Shown here: piece after piece, positions 26,981 through 35,971 of the stretch
Position numbering within the stretch: position 1 is the first letter of the stretch
How the letters are laid out: every line of letters begins with the position of its first letter
Source of the DNA: Desulfosudis oleivorans
GTDB lineage: Bacteria > Desulfobacterota > Desulfobacteria > Desulfobacterales > SURF-7
Direction: 5' to 3'
DNA: 64,000 nucleotides
Assembly (NCBI GenBank): GCA_020723325.1
Contig: DYJD01000003.1
Span: forward strand, 318,421-382,420
The notes under the pieces: model-generated
Databases searched by the model: none
What the model was told of the DNA's origin: nothing
The model's input: the letters and a program-made list of their open reading frames with translations, nothing else
Made by a program: the position numbers and the translations under genes

Positions 26981-27381
26981 CTAAATCCAATTCTCCACCC
27001 GCAAGGCCTCAACTCTTTCAAATTCACGCGCGTTATTGGTGACCAGGATAAGCCCTTCGCTGCGGGCATGAGCGGCGATATGCAAATCATTTACACCGAT
27101 GGGCATTCCCTGCTTTTCAAGGCTTGCCCGAATTGCACCATAATGCGCAGCCGCTTTCATGCCGTATTCAAGAACATATCCAAACGAGAAGCAAAATCTT
27201 CTACCTGCCGCAGATTATGCTCCGGTTTCACGCTTTTTTCAGCACCATGAAATAACTCCGCAAGGGTGATCGATGATATTGACATCTGCCCGGCATGTAG
27301 ATTGAATGTCTCTAAAAGTTCCAATGGCTTTCGCTTAATAACGTAAATTACAATATTGGTATCCAGCATATATTTCAACAT
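26981..27381 (-). pseudogene. Frameshifted VapC-type PIN-domain toxin, orphan
   Basis: From ATG 27381 the frame reads MLKYMLDTNIVIYVIKRKP and SSITLAELFHGAEKS (first catalytic Asp and the Glu of PIN domains), but ends early at 27157. In another frame the domain continues EYGMKAAAHYGAIR, then GVNDLHIAAHARSEG and VTNNAREFERV to a stop at 26981, giving the remaining Asp residues. The break is near 27170-27178 (two extra bases or one missing). A normal VapC is about 130-135 residues, as this would be when joined. No vapB antitoxin gene lies upstream: a strong terminator begins 26 bp before the start codon, so both partner and promoter seem lost. Confidence 0.75.
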
Positions 27382-27406
27382 CAGAGATCTTCTCTTATAA
27401 TCAAAC

Positions 27407-27436
27407 AAAAAAGCCGCTCTTGCGAGCGGCTTTTTT
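27407..27436. terminator. Bidirectional intrinsic terminator
   Basis: AAAAAAGCCGCTC-TTGC-GAGCGGCTTTTTT: a 7-bp GC-rich stem with A6/U6 on both sides, functional on either strand by its structure. Confidence 0.88.
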
Positions 27437-27460
27437 ATTTGGGGAACCTAGTCTTGCTTC

Positions 27461-27530
27461 ATCGTTTCGGCCGAATCGCGGCTGGAAGCCGCTCCCACAG
27501 GACTGGGCCGGCCGAAACGCGATGATCAAG
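27461..27530 (-). repeat. REP-like palindromic element, copy 2
   Basis: In inverted orientation it carries CGCGGCTGGAAGCCGCTCCC with flanking TTTCGGCCGAA and GGCCGAAACGCGATGATCAAG, so the element here includes both outer GGCCGAAAC blocks. It lies just downstream of acsE and may act as a transcript end structure. Confidence 0.8.
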
Positions 27531-27557
27531 ACCGAGGACTGCTGCTGTCAGTGTTTA

Positions 27558-28448
27558 TCACACTTCCAACCAGGAGTCGGAATACAGGCTCTTGCCCACG
27601 ATGACGTCGTAGGTTTTCTTGTATTCCTGCATTTCCTTGGTCAGGGAGGCCATATCCGGCTCGTTGCCGTCCATGAGACCGTAGATCAGATCCACGATGT
27701 CCTGGCGCTGGCCCTTGGCGATCTCGGTCAACTTGGTGTCCAGGGGATCGGAGATCACGGAATACATGCCGCATTTTTCCAGCATGATCATGTAGGTCTG
27801 ATTCAGGATCGGCCGCAGATGGGAGGGCGGACCATTGGAGATGTTGGACAGACCGCAGGTGCTCTTGGCGCCCGGGGCAATGTCCTGGAGCATCTTCTGG
27901 AATTCCATCAGGCACATGAGCTGGGGTTGCTGGATGTTCACCGGTGTGACGATGCCGTCCACCCAGATGCGCTCATTGGGAATGCCGGCTTCATTGGCCG
28001 CATACAGCAGTTCCACGCACAGGGCCGCGCGTTCGTTCTCATCCCGGGGCAGGCCGTCCGGACCCCACATGAGGGCGATGAAATCCGCATTGTGCTCGGC
28101 TGCCAGGGGGATCATTTTTTCATAGCGCTCGGGCCGGGCCATGATGGAGTTGATCAGGTGGGGTTTTGCCACCGGCTTGATCACCTTCAGGGCCGCCTCG
28201 ATGGCGTTGATATTGGATGTGTCCAGGGCCAGGGGCAGATCCGGCACCACTTCCTGCACCACCTGCACCACCCAGGGCATCAATTCATGGCCGTCTTTTT
28301 TGGCCGGACCCAGGTTGATGTCGATATAATCCATGCCTTTGTGCTTTTGATCAAGGGCCTCCTCCTGAATCGGCTTGGGATCGCGCTCCTTGAAGGCCGT
28401 GCCGATCTTTTTGGAGATGACGTTCAAGCTTTCACCAATCAGAAACAT
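27558..28448 (-). CDS. acsE: Methyltetrahydrofolate:corrinoid/iron-sulfur protein methyltransferase
   Basis: This 296-residue pterin-binding TIM barrel moves the methyl group of CH3-H4folate to the Co(I) of the corrinoid/iron-sulfur protein AcsCD. Family motifs: LIGESLNVIS at the start, MDYIDINLGPAKKDG near 39-53, ALDTSN near 74, GLSNISNGPP near 199-208 and a conserved Asn/Asp set lining the pterin site. The length is close to the Moorella and Desulfobacterota enzymes (about 260-310). It is last in the minus-strand acs series, with SD AGAAGGAGG 5 nt before ATG. A terminator-like hairpin lies immediately upstream, so expression may be tuned separately from acsC. Confidence 0.93.
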   Translation of the reverse strand: MFLIGESLNVISKKIGTAFKERDPKPIQEEALDQKHKGMDYIDINLGPAKKDGHELMPWVVQVVQEVVPDLPLALDTSNINAIEAALKVIKPVAKPHLINSIMARPERYEKMIPLAAEHNADFIALMWGPDGLPRDENERAALCVELLYAANEAGIPNERIWVDGIVTPVNIQQPQLMCLMEFQKMLQDIAPGAKSTCGLSNISNGPPSHLRPILNQTYMIMLEKCGMYSVISDPLDTKLTEIAKGQRQDIVDLIYGLMDGNEPDMASLTKEMQEYKKTYDVIVGKSLYSDSWLEV

Positions 28449-28467
28449 ATTACCTCCTTCTAAAAAG

Positions 28468-28491
28468 GGGACGGCCGCTTACGGCCGTCCC
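28468..28491 (-). terminator. Terminator-like hairpin between acsC and acsE
   Basis: On the minus strand GGGACGGCCG-TAAG-CGGCCGTCCC is followed by CTTTTTAG: a perfect 10-bp stem with a four-base loop and a U run that runs into the acsE ribosome-binding site. It looks like an intrinsic terminator allowing partial read-through. Confidence 0.7.
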
Positions 28492-28510
28492 AACTGGTTT
28501 AACTACAGAT

Positions 28511-29854
28511 TTATTTGCGCGCCTTCAAGAAGGCGGGAATGTGCGCGGCCTCACGCGGCCCGACAGTAATGGTCCAGCCGGGCAATTCCTCTTCCATGTC
28601 GCCGGCGATGGCGGCGGCGTAGCCGGGAATGATCACTTCGGTGTGTTTGACTTTGCCGGTGATGCCGGATTTCTTGATGAAGGCGCCCACGTCGTCACCG
28701 GCGAATTTGCCGGCGGCCCAGGCCGTGAGTACGGACAAGCCTTCCGAGTTTTTCACCAGCAGCCAGGAGGGCACGCGGCTGCCTTCGATTTCGCCGGAAA
28801 CGATGAAGTAGGTCAGGGCGAAGTTGGTGGTGACCAGCACCGGTGAATTCTCATTGGGATTGCCGATTTCGTAAATGCCTTCGGTCACGGTCATGGGACG
28901 TTGCGGATCGGTGTAGATGTTCAGCCGTTCCAGCAACAGCGGGAAAATGCTCTCACCGGTGAAATCGGACAGCACCACGATGCCGCCGTATTTGGCGATC
29001 ATCATGCCGGCGATGAGGGCTTCCATGTCCAGATTGGCGGCCATTTCACAGGGGAAGGTGATGGTGGGGAAGCCCAGGGAACGGTTGCCGGCCTTCAGGG
29101 CCGCCCGCCGGATGGCGACTTCGTCTTCCAGGGCTTTTTTGATCTCGCGGCTCCCCGGATCCAGCACCAGGTCTTTCAGACCCATACCGGTGAGCTTGTC
29201 GGATAGGGCGATCAAGCCGTCCACGGAATCAGCCTTGATGGCCAAGGGCAGATCGTTTTCTTTGGCCAGGGCGCCGAAGTCGGCGGCATTGGCGGCGGTG
29301 GCGGCGTAAATCAGGGGCCGTTTAAAGGCGCAGGCAGCCACGCCGGCTTTCATGACATCGATTTTATCGGACATGAGAATCAAATTGAATTCCGAAGCCT
29401 CAGCGATCTTCTTGGCCAATTTGCCGAAGGCGTCCTTGTCGCCGTTCACATCTTTGAGGGCCACCAGCTCCGGGCGGAGATTCAGGCCCACGCGCTCATA
29501 CTGCAGAGCGTTCCACTGTTTTAGTTTGGCGGTGACGGTTTTGTCCGCCGTATCGGAAGTGATCACGGCCGCCAGCAGGGTGGGGTTGTAAAAGGTTTTT
29601 TCATGTCGGTGCATGACGGTTTCGCCGCCGGTCTTGGCGGCGCGAACGCCTTTACCGACTGCCACCGGCCGGATGGGGGGCGCGGAGGCTTCGGCCAACT
29701 GTTCCTTGGCTTCGTCCGAAACGTACGGACAACTGTCCAGTTCAGCCTTGCCGGACGCCAGGTTCATGGCAAAGGCCAGACAGGTCGGCACGCCGCATTC
29801 CTTGCAGTTGGTTTTCGGCAGGAGTTTGAAGATCTGAATACCGGTTAATGCCAT
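28511..29854 (-). CDS. acsC: Corrinoid/iron-sulfur protein large subunit
   Basis: The 447-residue gamma subunit of the CFeSP carries the corrinoid and one [4Fe-4S] cluster. The N-terminal cluster ligands are visible as C17, C20, C25 and C42 (NCKECGVPTC..SC). The middle forms a TIM barrel (about 90-330) with DLVLDPGSREIKK, and the C-terminal corrinoid-binding domain contains VLTAWAAGKFAGDDV. With AcsD it shuttles methyl groups from AcsE to acetyl-CoA synthase AcsB. The SD AGAAGGAGA precedes the ATG. The gene is separated from acsB by a strong terminator hairpin. Confidence 0.93.
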   Translation of the reverse strand: MALTGIQIFKLLPKTNCKECGVPTCLAFAMNLASGKAELDSCPYVSDEAKEQLAEASAPPIRPVAVGKGVRAAKTGGETVMHRHEKTFYNPTLLAAVITSDTADKTVTAKLKQWNALQYERVGLNLRPELVALKDVNGDKDAFGKLAKKIAEASEFNLILMSDKIDVMKAGVAACAFKRPLIYAATAANAADFGALAKENDLPLAIKADSVDGLIALSDKLTGMGLKDLVLDPGSREIKKALEDEVAIRRAALKAGNRSLGFPTITFPCEMAANLDMEALIAGMMIAKYGGIVVLSDFTGESIFPLLLERLNIYTDPQRPMTVTEGIYEIGNPNENSPVLVTTNFALTYFIVSGEIEGSRVPSWLLVKNSEGLSVLTAWAAGKFAGDDVGAFIKKSGITGKVKHTEVIIPGYAAAIAGDMEEELPGWTITVGPREAAHIPAFLKARK

Positions 29855-29951
29855 TGTCGTCTCCTTCTATATGGTTTCAACACCGTAACGATGGTTGATT
29901 CGTTGAATAACATGCTCGCCGGCGCTTGCCACAGGGCGTTTGAACATGTTC

Positions 29952-29988
29952 TAAAAAATCCGGAGGCGGATCAGCTCCGCCTCCGGAT
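29952..29988 (-). terminator. Strong intrinsic terminator between acsB and acsC
   Basis: On the minus strand ATCCGGAGGCGGA pairs perfectly with TCCGCCTCCGGAT (13 bp, 5-base loop) and is followed by TTTTTAG. It starts 8 bp after the acsB stop codon and splits the acs cluster. Confidence 0.85.
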
Positions 29989-29995
29989 ATCGTCA

Positions 29996-32209
29996 TTAGC
30001 CTACAATGGGTTCCATGGAAAGGGCCGGATGGCCTTTTTCCTGGAGCCAGGGTAGAATTTCCTCCTCGGTGATGCCCACGGTTTCATCGGCGATCTTGTC
30101 ATACAGATCCGGAACGCCCATTTCCGCGCCGCGTTTCATGATGCGATCCTTCAACTCTTCCTTCAGGATCTTGGGCATCCAAACCATGCGCAGCAGGCCG
30201 CCGTCACCGATGATGAATTTTCCCTGGGTGATGTTATATTTGGAATGGCCCACAAAGCCCGGGGAGGAAGCGCCGCCGCCCATGACACCGGCCAGGGTGG
30301 TGAACTTCATGCCCGAAGGCGTGTCGCCGGTGTAATCGCGGTTGACGGTCATGACGCCGTTACAGGCCGGCAGCATGGCGGCGATGCATTCGCAGCAGCC
30401 GCAGGTGGTCATGGGATCATGCACCATGGAGTAGAAGTTGTAGTGCGTGACCGCGCCGCGGGAGGCCTTGAAGATGAAATCATTGACACCCTTCCATTGG
30501 CCCAGTTTCGGATTCAGGCATTCGCCCTTTTGAATGGGCTGGTTGGGACCGGTGGGGTTGATTTCAAAGGAGGCCTTGCAATCCATCCAGTTGTAGGCGC
30601 CGCACAAACCGGTCCGTTCCGGGCTGACCGAACAGACATGGCTGGGGGCAAAGGACTGGCACAGGGTGCAGGAATAATAGGTTTCCACATCCTCGTCGGT
30701 CATCTTGTCCACGCGCTCGTCACGCATCCTGTATTCGGCCCGGGCACGTTTGGTCAACTCATCCACGTCCTTTTTATTGGTGTAGAGGGTGACCTGGACT
30801 TTGTCCACGATCTTCTTGAAATCCTGGTGGAATTTGGCATGCAGGACCACGCCGATATGCTTCAGGGTAAAGCCTTTTTCCACGGCCTGCTTGCTGATGC
30901 GCACCCAGGAAATATCCCGTTGCCCGATGTGCATGATGCCCTGGATGTAGTTGATCAGGTGGTGGATCTGGCGCTCCATGATGGGCTCGAAGTCGGTTTG
31001 GAACTCACGGCCGGCGATCTGGACATAGATGCCCAGGGGCAGGGCCTCGCCTTCCTTGAGCTCGCCCACATCCTTGCCCACCACGATGACCTTGCCGTCT
31101 TCGATCTCGTTCATCTGGGCCTGCTTGACCAGCTCGGTGCACTGGGTTTTGCCGCCGCCCATCTGGCAGAAAAGATCGGAGCCGCGCACACGCTCGCCCT
31201 CAAAGGCCGGACCAAAGGAGAGCGGGATGTCGATCTGGGTCACGTTGACCTTCAGGCCGCGCACTTCAACGGAGCGCTGGCACATGTCATTGTGAGGCAC
31301 ATTGGCCACCACATGCTCGTAAGTACAGATACCGGTGGGCAGGATTTCGGGAATGTCCGTATCCGCCAGGGTGGGGAAGCCCCAGTTGACGCAACCGGCG
31401 GCGGCCACACCCCATTCCGTGCCGATGTCGCCCAGGGCGTTGACAAAGGCGAAAACCCGGTCTTTGTTGTAATGCAGGATCTTTTTAAAGTCGCCGGGCT
31501 TGACGCCACCGAAGGCCATGGCCGCGCGGTTGGCAAAACCCAGGGCAAAGACGGCGGAGGAGATGTCCGGACCAAAGGGCACGATCCGGGTGTTCCAGCC
31601 CACCTGCACACCGGCTTTGATGAGCTGCTCGATGACCGAGGTGCCGTTGTGGTTGGCGGCGCAGAAGATGTACAGGTTTTTCTTCTGATAATCTTCAACG
31701 ATCATCTTGGCGATTTCCGGCGTGGGGGCCGCGCCCACCATGGCCGCAAATCCGGGGGCGGAACCATCCACGAATTCCACGCCGCGTTTGCGCAGGATGA
31801 TGTCGTCGGCCGGACCCACCCAGAGTTTGCCGGCATCCAGATCCGGATCTTCCTGCAGAATGTAGAAGTCCGGTTCATACAGCATGCGGATGGCTTCGAT
31901 GATCTCATAGGAGAAGATGGCGGCCATGCCGGCATCCAGCAGGGGCCCCAGGTAGGGCAGATGGTTCTTGCCTTTGATGTGGGGGGGCAGCAGCTTGCGG
32001 GCAAAGGCCATGGGTTTCTGCAAATCTTCCAGGGTCTCCACCTTCATGCCCGTAAGGGAGTAAATCACCGGCAGATAGTAGGCGGTGTTGCCGAAGCCCA
32101 CCTTGGTGTCGGCATTATAGGTCTCAAGGGCCTTGCGGAGTTTTCCTTCGGCCTGGGAAACAACTTTATAGCCGCCCTGAATGGCAGCAAATGCAACTAA
32201 CTTAGACAT
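29996..32209 (-). CDS. acsB: Acetyl-CoA synthase catalytic subunit (CODH/ACS)
   Basis: The 737-residue protein joins CO (from AcsA), the CFeSP methyl group and CoA into acetyl-CoA at the Ni-Ni-[4Fe-4S] A-cluster. A-cluster ligands are seen in CTLCQSFAPSHVC (about 513-525), GLCGAYNWMDC, and the distal-Ni Cys-Gly-Cys in MTTCGCCEC (about 600). The conserved VMGGGASSPGF and GDGGLLRMVWMPK follow. The length (about 730) shows the bacterial form with the N-terminal CODH-binding domain, unlike the shorter archaeal CdhC. SD AAGGAGG precedes ATG. Directionality (acetogenic versus acetyl-CoA oxidation) cannot be told; sulfate reducers use both. Confidence 0.96.
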   Translation of the reverse strand: MSKLVAFAAIQGGYKVVSQAEGKLRKALETYNADTKVGFGNTAYYLPVIYSLTGMKVETLEDLQKPMAFARKLLPPHIKGKNHLPYLGPLLDAGMAAIFSYEIIEAIRMLYEPDFYILQEDPDLDAGKLWVGPADDIILRKRGVEFVDGSAPGFAAMVGAAPTPEIAKMIVEDYQKKNLYIFCAANHNGTSVIEQLIKAGVQVGWNTRIVPFGPDISSAVFALGFANRAAMAFGGVKPGDFKKILHYNKDRVFAFVNALGDIGTEWGVAAAGCVNWGFPTLADTDIPEILPTGICTYEHVVANVPHNDMCQRSVEVRGLKVNVTQIDIPLSFGPAFEGERVRGSDLFCQMGGGKTQCTELVKQAQMNEIEDGKVIVVGKDVGELKEGEALPLGIYVQIAGREFQTDFEPIMERQIHHLINYIQGIMHIGQRDISWVRISKQAVEKGFTLKHIGVVLHAKFHQDFKKIVDKVQVTLYTNKKDVDELTKRARAEYRMRDERVDKMTDEDVETYYSCTLCQSFAPSHVCSVSPERTGLCGAYNWMDCKASFEINPTGPNQPIQKGECLNPKLGQWKGVNDFIFKASRGAVTHYNFYSMVHDPMTTCGCCECIAAMLPACNGVMTVNRDYTGDTPSGMKFTTLAGVMGGGASSPGFVGHSKYNITQGKFIIGDGGLLRMVWMPKILKEELKDRIMKRGAEMGVPDLYDKIADETVGITEEEILPWLQEKGHPALSMEPIVG

Positions 32210-32246
32210 ATTCTTTCCTCCTTCGTTGAGGATTTATCGTTAATGC

Positions 32247-34283
32247 TTAGGCCTCCAATGCCTGACGATCGGCCATATCCATCAATACGCGCTCTCTTGC
32301 CTTGTCGATGCCCAGCTCTTTACGCTTCTTGTCGATGTGGGCGATCATTTTATGCGCATGTTTGATGGGATCCGGTTCGCAATCCCATTTGCCGCCGTAG
32401 ATCTTCTCCAGCTCGTTGAACAGGTAGTTCTTGAACTGCGGCGCGCCATCCAAAGGCATGCCCACGCCGAAGAGGGTATATACGCCGGAGGCGACAAAAT
32501 ACTGACCGATGGCGATGGCTTTTTCGCTCATCCATTCCGGAGCGCTGCCCGCGGCCGGGATGTCCTGGAGATCCTTGCCCAATCCGCCGGCCTTGATGAC
32601 TTCCGTGGCCGCCAGCAGGATGCGGGTGTTGTCCACGCAGGAACCCAAGTGGAGCACCGGCGGGATACCGACGGTTTCGCAAATTTCAGCGAGACCCGGT
32701 CCGCAGTAAACCGCGGCGGTTTCCGGGGTCAGCAGGCCGTGGCCGCCGGCGGCCAGGGCGCTGCAACCGGTGGTGAGCACCAGCACGTCGTTTTTGATCA
32801 ATTCCTTGATCAAAGTGATGTGGGCTTCATTGTGTTTGGTACGGGCGTTGTTGCAGCCCACCACGCCGGCCAGACCGCGGATGCGACCGTTGATGATGTT
32901 GTCGTTCAGGGTGTAGTAGGAACCGCGGAAGGTGCCGCCCAGGTGATATTCAATGGATTCCACGCCGAAACCGGCGATCTGGGTGTGCTTCACATTGGGA
33001 ATCATGACTTCGGCGCGACGGTTGGTGAAATTGTCGATGGCCATCTTCACGATGCGTTTGGCGTCTTCCATGGCATGGTGTTCGTTGAATTCAATGTGAA
33101 TCACATTGTCCTGCTCCATCTTGGCCATGGGATGGGTGGTGATCAGCTTGGTGTGGAAGCACTTGGCCACGTTGGCCAGGTTCTGGAACACGCACTGAAC
33201 GTCGACGACCATGGCTTCGCAGGCACCGGTGACAATGGCCAGTTCCTGTTGCAGGAAGGTGCCGGCCGGCGGAATGCCGTGACGTTGCAAGATTTCATTG
33301 GCTGTGCAGCAGATGCCGCCCAGTTGAATGCCTTTGGCGCCCTTGGTTTTGGCGTAATCCAGCATTTCCTGGGACTGGCAAGCGGCCACGATCATTTCCG
33401 ACAGAATCGGCTCATGGCCGTGGACGATGATGTTCACATGGTCTTCCTTCATGATGCCCATGTTGGCTTCGGATTGCAGGGGCGAAGGCGTGCCGAACAT
33501 GACATCCTGCAGGTCCGTGGCCATCATGGCGCCGCCCCAGCCGTCGGCCAAAGCAGTACGGGTGCATTGTTTGACGATGTTTTTGTAATCCTGATCCACG
33601 CCCATGGTGGAACGATGCATGATGTCCACCACTTCCCGGTCGATGTTGCGGGGCAGCACGCCCAGTTTCTTCCAGCGTTCATACAGGGGTTGGGGCGCCC
33701 GTTTCAGATAGAGCAGTTCGCCTTCGGGCTTGCCCCATTCGGCCATGGCTTTTTCCGCCACTTCCAGGGCGATTTCATCAATGTCGCGATCCAGGGTCTT
33801 GCCGTCCACTTCAACGGTGGTGGCCACTTCAAACCAGGGCGCGATCTGCAGCAGTTTTTGCGGGTCCTTGATTTTGTAATCGTGGGTCTCCTTGCGGGCC
33901 ACGGACAGGAAAACTTCCGCCACGCTGCGGCCGTGGTCGGAATGGGCTGCGGTGCCGGCGGCCACCATGCGGGCGAAGTTACGGGCTGCAATGGTATTGG
34001 CGGTGGCGCCGCACAGGCCTTTGCGTTCATCTTTTCCCTGCTCATAATCTTTGGGCAGGGGCAGGCGGCAGGGGCCCATGTTGCAGATCTTGCAGCAGGT
34101 GCCCTGGGCGCCGATGTTGCAGGGTTTCATGGAAACAGCCCGGTCAAAAACGGTTTCAATGCCCAGTTGTTGGGCCCGGGCGATCATCTGCTGGGTGGCG
34201 ATATCAATGGAAGCTTCAATCGGATCAGCCTTTTTGGCTTCTTTTTCCACCTTGGCTGCCGTTACTTTTTTTTCTTCTGACAT
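32247..34283 (-). CDS. acsA: Carbon monoxide dehydrogenase catalytic subunit (CODH/ACS)
   Basis: ATG 34283 (MSEEKKVTAAK) is chosen because GAGGAGGAACC lies just upstream; an in-frame start 24 codons earlier lacks a site. The 678-residue CooS-type subunit reduces CO2 to CO at the Ni-Fe-S C-cluster. The B and D cluster cysteines are in MKPCNIGAQGTCCKICNMGP and GLCG; C-cluster ligands are in VHGHEP (His), GGICCTANE, VDVQCVF, GCNNAR, TTGCSA and LGSCVDN. It feeds CO through the internal tunnel to AcsB, encoded 37 bp downstream. The first 25 residues are Lys/Glu-rich and not part of the fold. Confidence 0.96.
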   Translation of the reverse strand: MSEEKKVTAAKVEKEAKKADPIEASIDIATQQMIARAQQLGIETVFDRAVSMKPCNIGAQGTCCKICNMGPCRLPLPKDYEQGKDERKGLCGATANTIAARNFARMVAAGTAAHSDHGRSVAEVFLSVARKETHDYKIKDPQKLLQIAPWFEVATTVEVDGKTLDRDIDEIALEVAEKAMAEWGKPEGELLYLKRAPQPLYERWKKLGVLPRNIDREVVDIMHRSTMGVDQDYKNIVKQCTRTALADGWGGAMMATDLQDVMFGTPSPLQSEANMGIMKEDHVNIIVHGHEPILSEMIVAACQSQEMLDYAKTKGAKGIQLGGICCTANEILQRHGIPPAGTFLQQELAIVTGACEAMVVDVQCVFQNLANVAKCFHTKLITTHPMAKMEQDNVIHIEFNEHHAMEDAKRIVKMAIDNFTNRRAEVMIPNVKHTQIAGFGVESIEYHLGGTFRGSYYTLNDNIINGRIRGLAGVVGCNNARTKHNEAHITLIKELIKNDVLVLTTGCSALAAGGHGLLTPETAAVYCGPGLAEICETVGIPPVLHLGSCVDNTRILLAATEVIKAGGLGKDLQDIPAAGSAPEWMSEKAIAIGQYFVASGVYTLFGVGMPLDGAPQFKNYLFNELEKIYGGKWDCEPDPIKHAHKMIAHIDKKRKELGIDKARERVLMDMADRQALEA

Positions 34284-34368
34284 TAGAGGTTCCTCCTCAT
34301 ATTGGTGTATGTCTTCCGCCCGTTGCATTCGTTCGGTCAAGGGGCGGCGGGACAAGCAATTTCATCCG

Positions 34369-34396
34369 CGATTTTGCAGGCATCCTGCAAAAATCG
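34369..34396 (-). promoter_or_regulatory. Hairpin between acsD and acsA
   Basis: CGATTTTTGCAGG pairs with CCTGCAAAATCG (one bulged T) around a 3-base loop, starting 1 bp after the acsD stop codon. There is no U tract after it, so it is more likely an RNA-stability or processing structure than a terminator. Confidence 0.5.
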
Positions 34397-34397
34397 A

Positions 34398-35966
34398 TTA
34401 GGCCACGCGTTTGTGAATGCGGTTCAAGCGCTCCACGATCTTTTCCATTTCATTTTTCTGGATCGCGGCGGCGGTCATGCTGACCTTGCCTTGGGCAGTG
34501 GCGGCGGCCCGTCTGGCCATGAGCTCTTCCCGTTCCTTGGCGCGTTTCTGGCGCAGGGCCTCTTCCTCGGCTTCCACTTTGGCTTTGGCGTCGGCAGCGG
34601 CCTTGGCTTGAGCATCGGCTTCCGCCTTGGCAGCGGCTGCTGCAGCGGCCTTGGCTTTGGCTTCTGCATCGGCTTTGGCCTTGGCATCGGCATCAGCCTT
34701 GGCCTTGGCATCGGCTTCTGCTTTGGCTTTGACGTCGGCTTCCGCTTTGGCTTTGGCGGCGGCTTCGGCCTGGGCATCCACTTTGGCTTCGGCCTTCACT
34801 TCAGCTTTGGGCGCTTCCTTGGCTTCCGCCTTGGGCGCAGCCGGTTTGGCGGCCGGTTTGGCCGCAGCTTTGGGAGCTTCTTTCTTGGCAGCTGGTGCGG
34901 CCGCGGCTTTTTCCTTTTTCTCCTCTTCAATGGTCAGGTTGGGAGCAGGTGAAATAGCCGCGTAATCGATTTTGGCATCTGCCAGTTTTTTGGCAATGGG
35001 CGCCACTTTTGCGGCCGAACCGCCGGCGCTGATCAGTTCAATAAAAGAACGGGCCAGACGGATGGCTTCGGGATGACGCATGATCAGAATGTCGGAACCG
35101 GCCATCAAATAGGTCACGGCGCCCACGGCTTCCATGAGGATGCCGCGTTTTTCCGGATCACCCAGGGCCGGGGCATCGGCAGCCGTCAATTTAGCTTCCT
35201 TGCATTTCCAGACTTCGTTGCCCAGGTTGTTGATGATGGGGAACTGCAGCTTGTCGTCGCCCTGGGCCATGGCGGCCATGCGCAATCTTTCCATGACCGA
35301 ATAGGAATATTCCAGACCGTAGCCGAGGCCGCCGGTGGTGGGATCCACAATCACGCGATCCATGGGCATGCCCAGGTTTTCCAAGAGAATATTCACCTGT
35401 TTGGCCAGGTTGACGTCAATGGGTGAGGAGGAAATCACGGTGTGGCCGAAACCCATGGCCGAGGCGCCGATGCCTTTGTGATTTTTGTCTTCCACCGGAC
35501 CCAACACCAGTTTTTCGCCTTCACATTCTTCGGAAATCTTCTTTAATACTTCCTCATCCTTTTGGGGATTGCCGCAACCCCAAACGATCAAGGGCACATC
35601 AATGGCTTTCAAAACTTTTTTTACCGTGGCCACGGCTTCTTTCGCACCGGCGTTGGCGCCGTTGGGATCCGTGCTTTTCAGTTGCAGCACAATGGCTTCC
35701 GCCCCGAATTCCTTCACGCATTTCTTGGCCCAGGCAGCCGCATCGCCGACCACATCCTTGAAATGAACCAGGGCCGCCTCGGCCCAATCTTCCGGCGCCA
35801 TATCCCAGATTTCCATCGCGATTTTCGGTTTGTTGGGCATCTTGCCTTCAAACTGATAAAAGGGATAGCAAGTCTCGCCCCCGACGGTTAAGGCCTTGGC
35901 GCCTTTCCCGATGGTGATCTGCTTGATGCTGCCGGCATAGGATTCTTTTGCAATTTCAAAGCCCAA
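34398..35966 (-). CDS. acsD: Corrinoid/iron-sulfur protein small subunit with long Ala/Lys/Glu-rich C-terminal extension
   Basis: TTG 35966 (protein M-GFEIAKESYAG) is chosen because AAGGAGG ends 5 nt upstream; an upstream TTG at 35990 would put the site inside the coding region. The product is 522 residues. Residues 1-315 are the TIM-barrel delta subunit of the CFeSP, with VIVWGCGNPQKDEEVL, DRVIVDPTTGGLGYG and MAGSDILIMRHPEA. Residues about 330-490 are a low-complexity helix of Ala, Lys, Glu and Asp with KAEADAKAKAD-type repeats, much like the TolA stalk, ending in a more normal basic segment (NEMEKIVERLNRIHKRVA). Typical acsD products are about 310-320 residues, so roughly 200 residues are extra. 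The stalk may tether the CFeSP to the ACS complex; this is inference. Confidence 0.9.
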   Translation of the reverse strand: MGFEIAKESYAGSIKQITIGKGAKALTVGGETCYPFYQFEGKMPNKPKIAMEIWDMAPEDWAEAALVHFKDVVGDAAAWAKKCVKEFGAEAIVLQLKSTDPNGANAGAKEAVATVKKVLKAIDVPLIVWGCGNPQKDEEVLKKISEECEGEKLVLGPVEDKNHKGIGASAMGFGHTVISSSPIDVNLAKQVNILLENLGMPMDRVIVDPTTGGLGYGLEYSYSVMERLRMAAMAQGDDKLQFPIINNLGNEVWKCKEAKLTAADAPALGDPEKRGILMEAVGAVTYLMAGSDILIMRHPEAIRLARSFIELISAGGSAAKVAPIAKKLADAKIDYAAISPAPNLTIEEEKKEKAAAAPAAKKEAPKAAAKPAAKPAAPKAEAKEAPKAEVKAEAKVDAQAEAAAKAKAEADVKAKAEADAKAKADADAKAKADAEAKAKAAAAAAAKAEADAQAKAAADAKAKVEAEEEALRQKRAKEREELMARRAAATAQGKVSMTAAAIQKNEMEKIVERLNRIHKRVA

Positions 35967-35971
35967 TTTTG

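Noticed and set aside
30245..34280. Long open frames (about 650 codons each) on the plus strand opposite acsB and acsA
   Set aside because: They are antisense shadows produced by strong GC bias at third positions; they are rich in Gly/His/Gly-Phe runs, have no ribosome-binding sites and match no family, while the minus strand encodes AcsB and AcsA with all cluster ligands.
34302..34965. Gly/Phe-rich and Ala-rich frames opposite the 3' end of acsD
   Set aside because: They are the reverse reading of the repetitive Ala/Lys tail of AcsD and have no other support.
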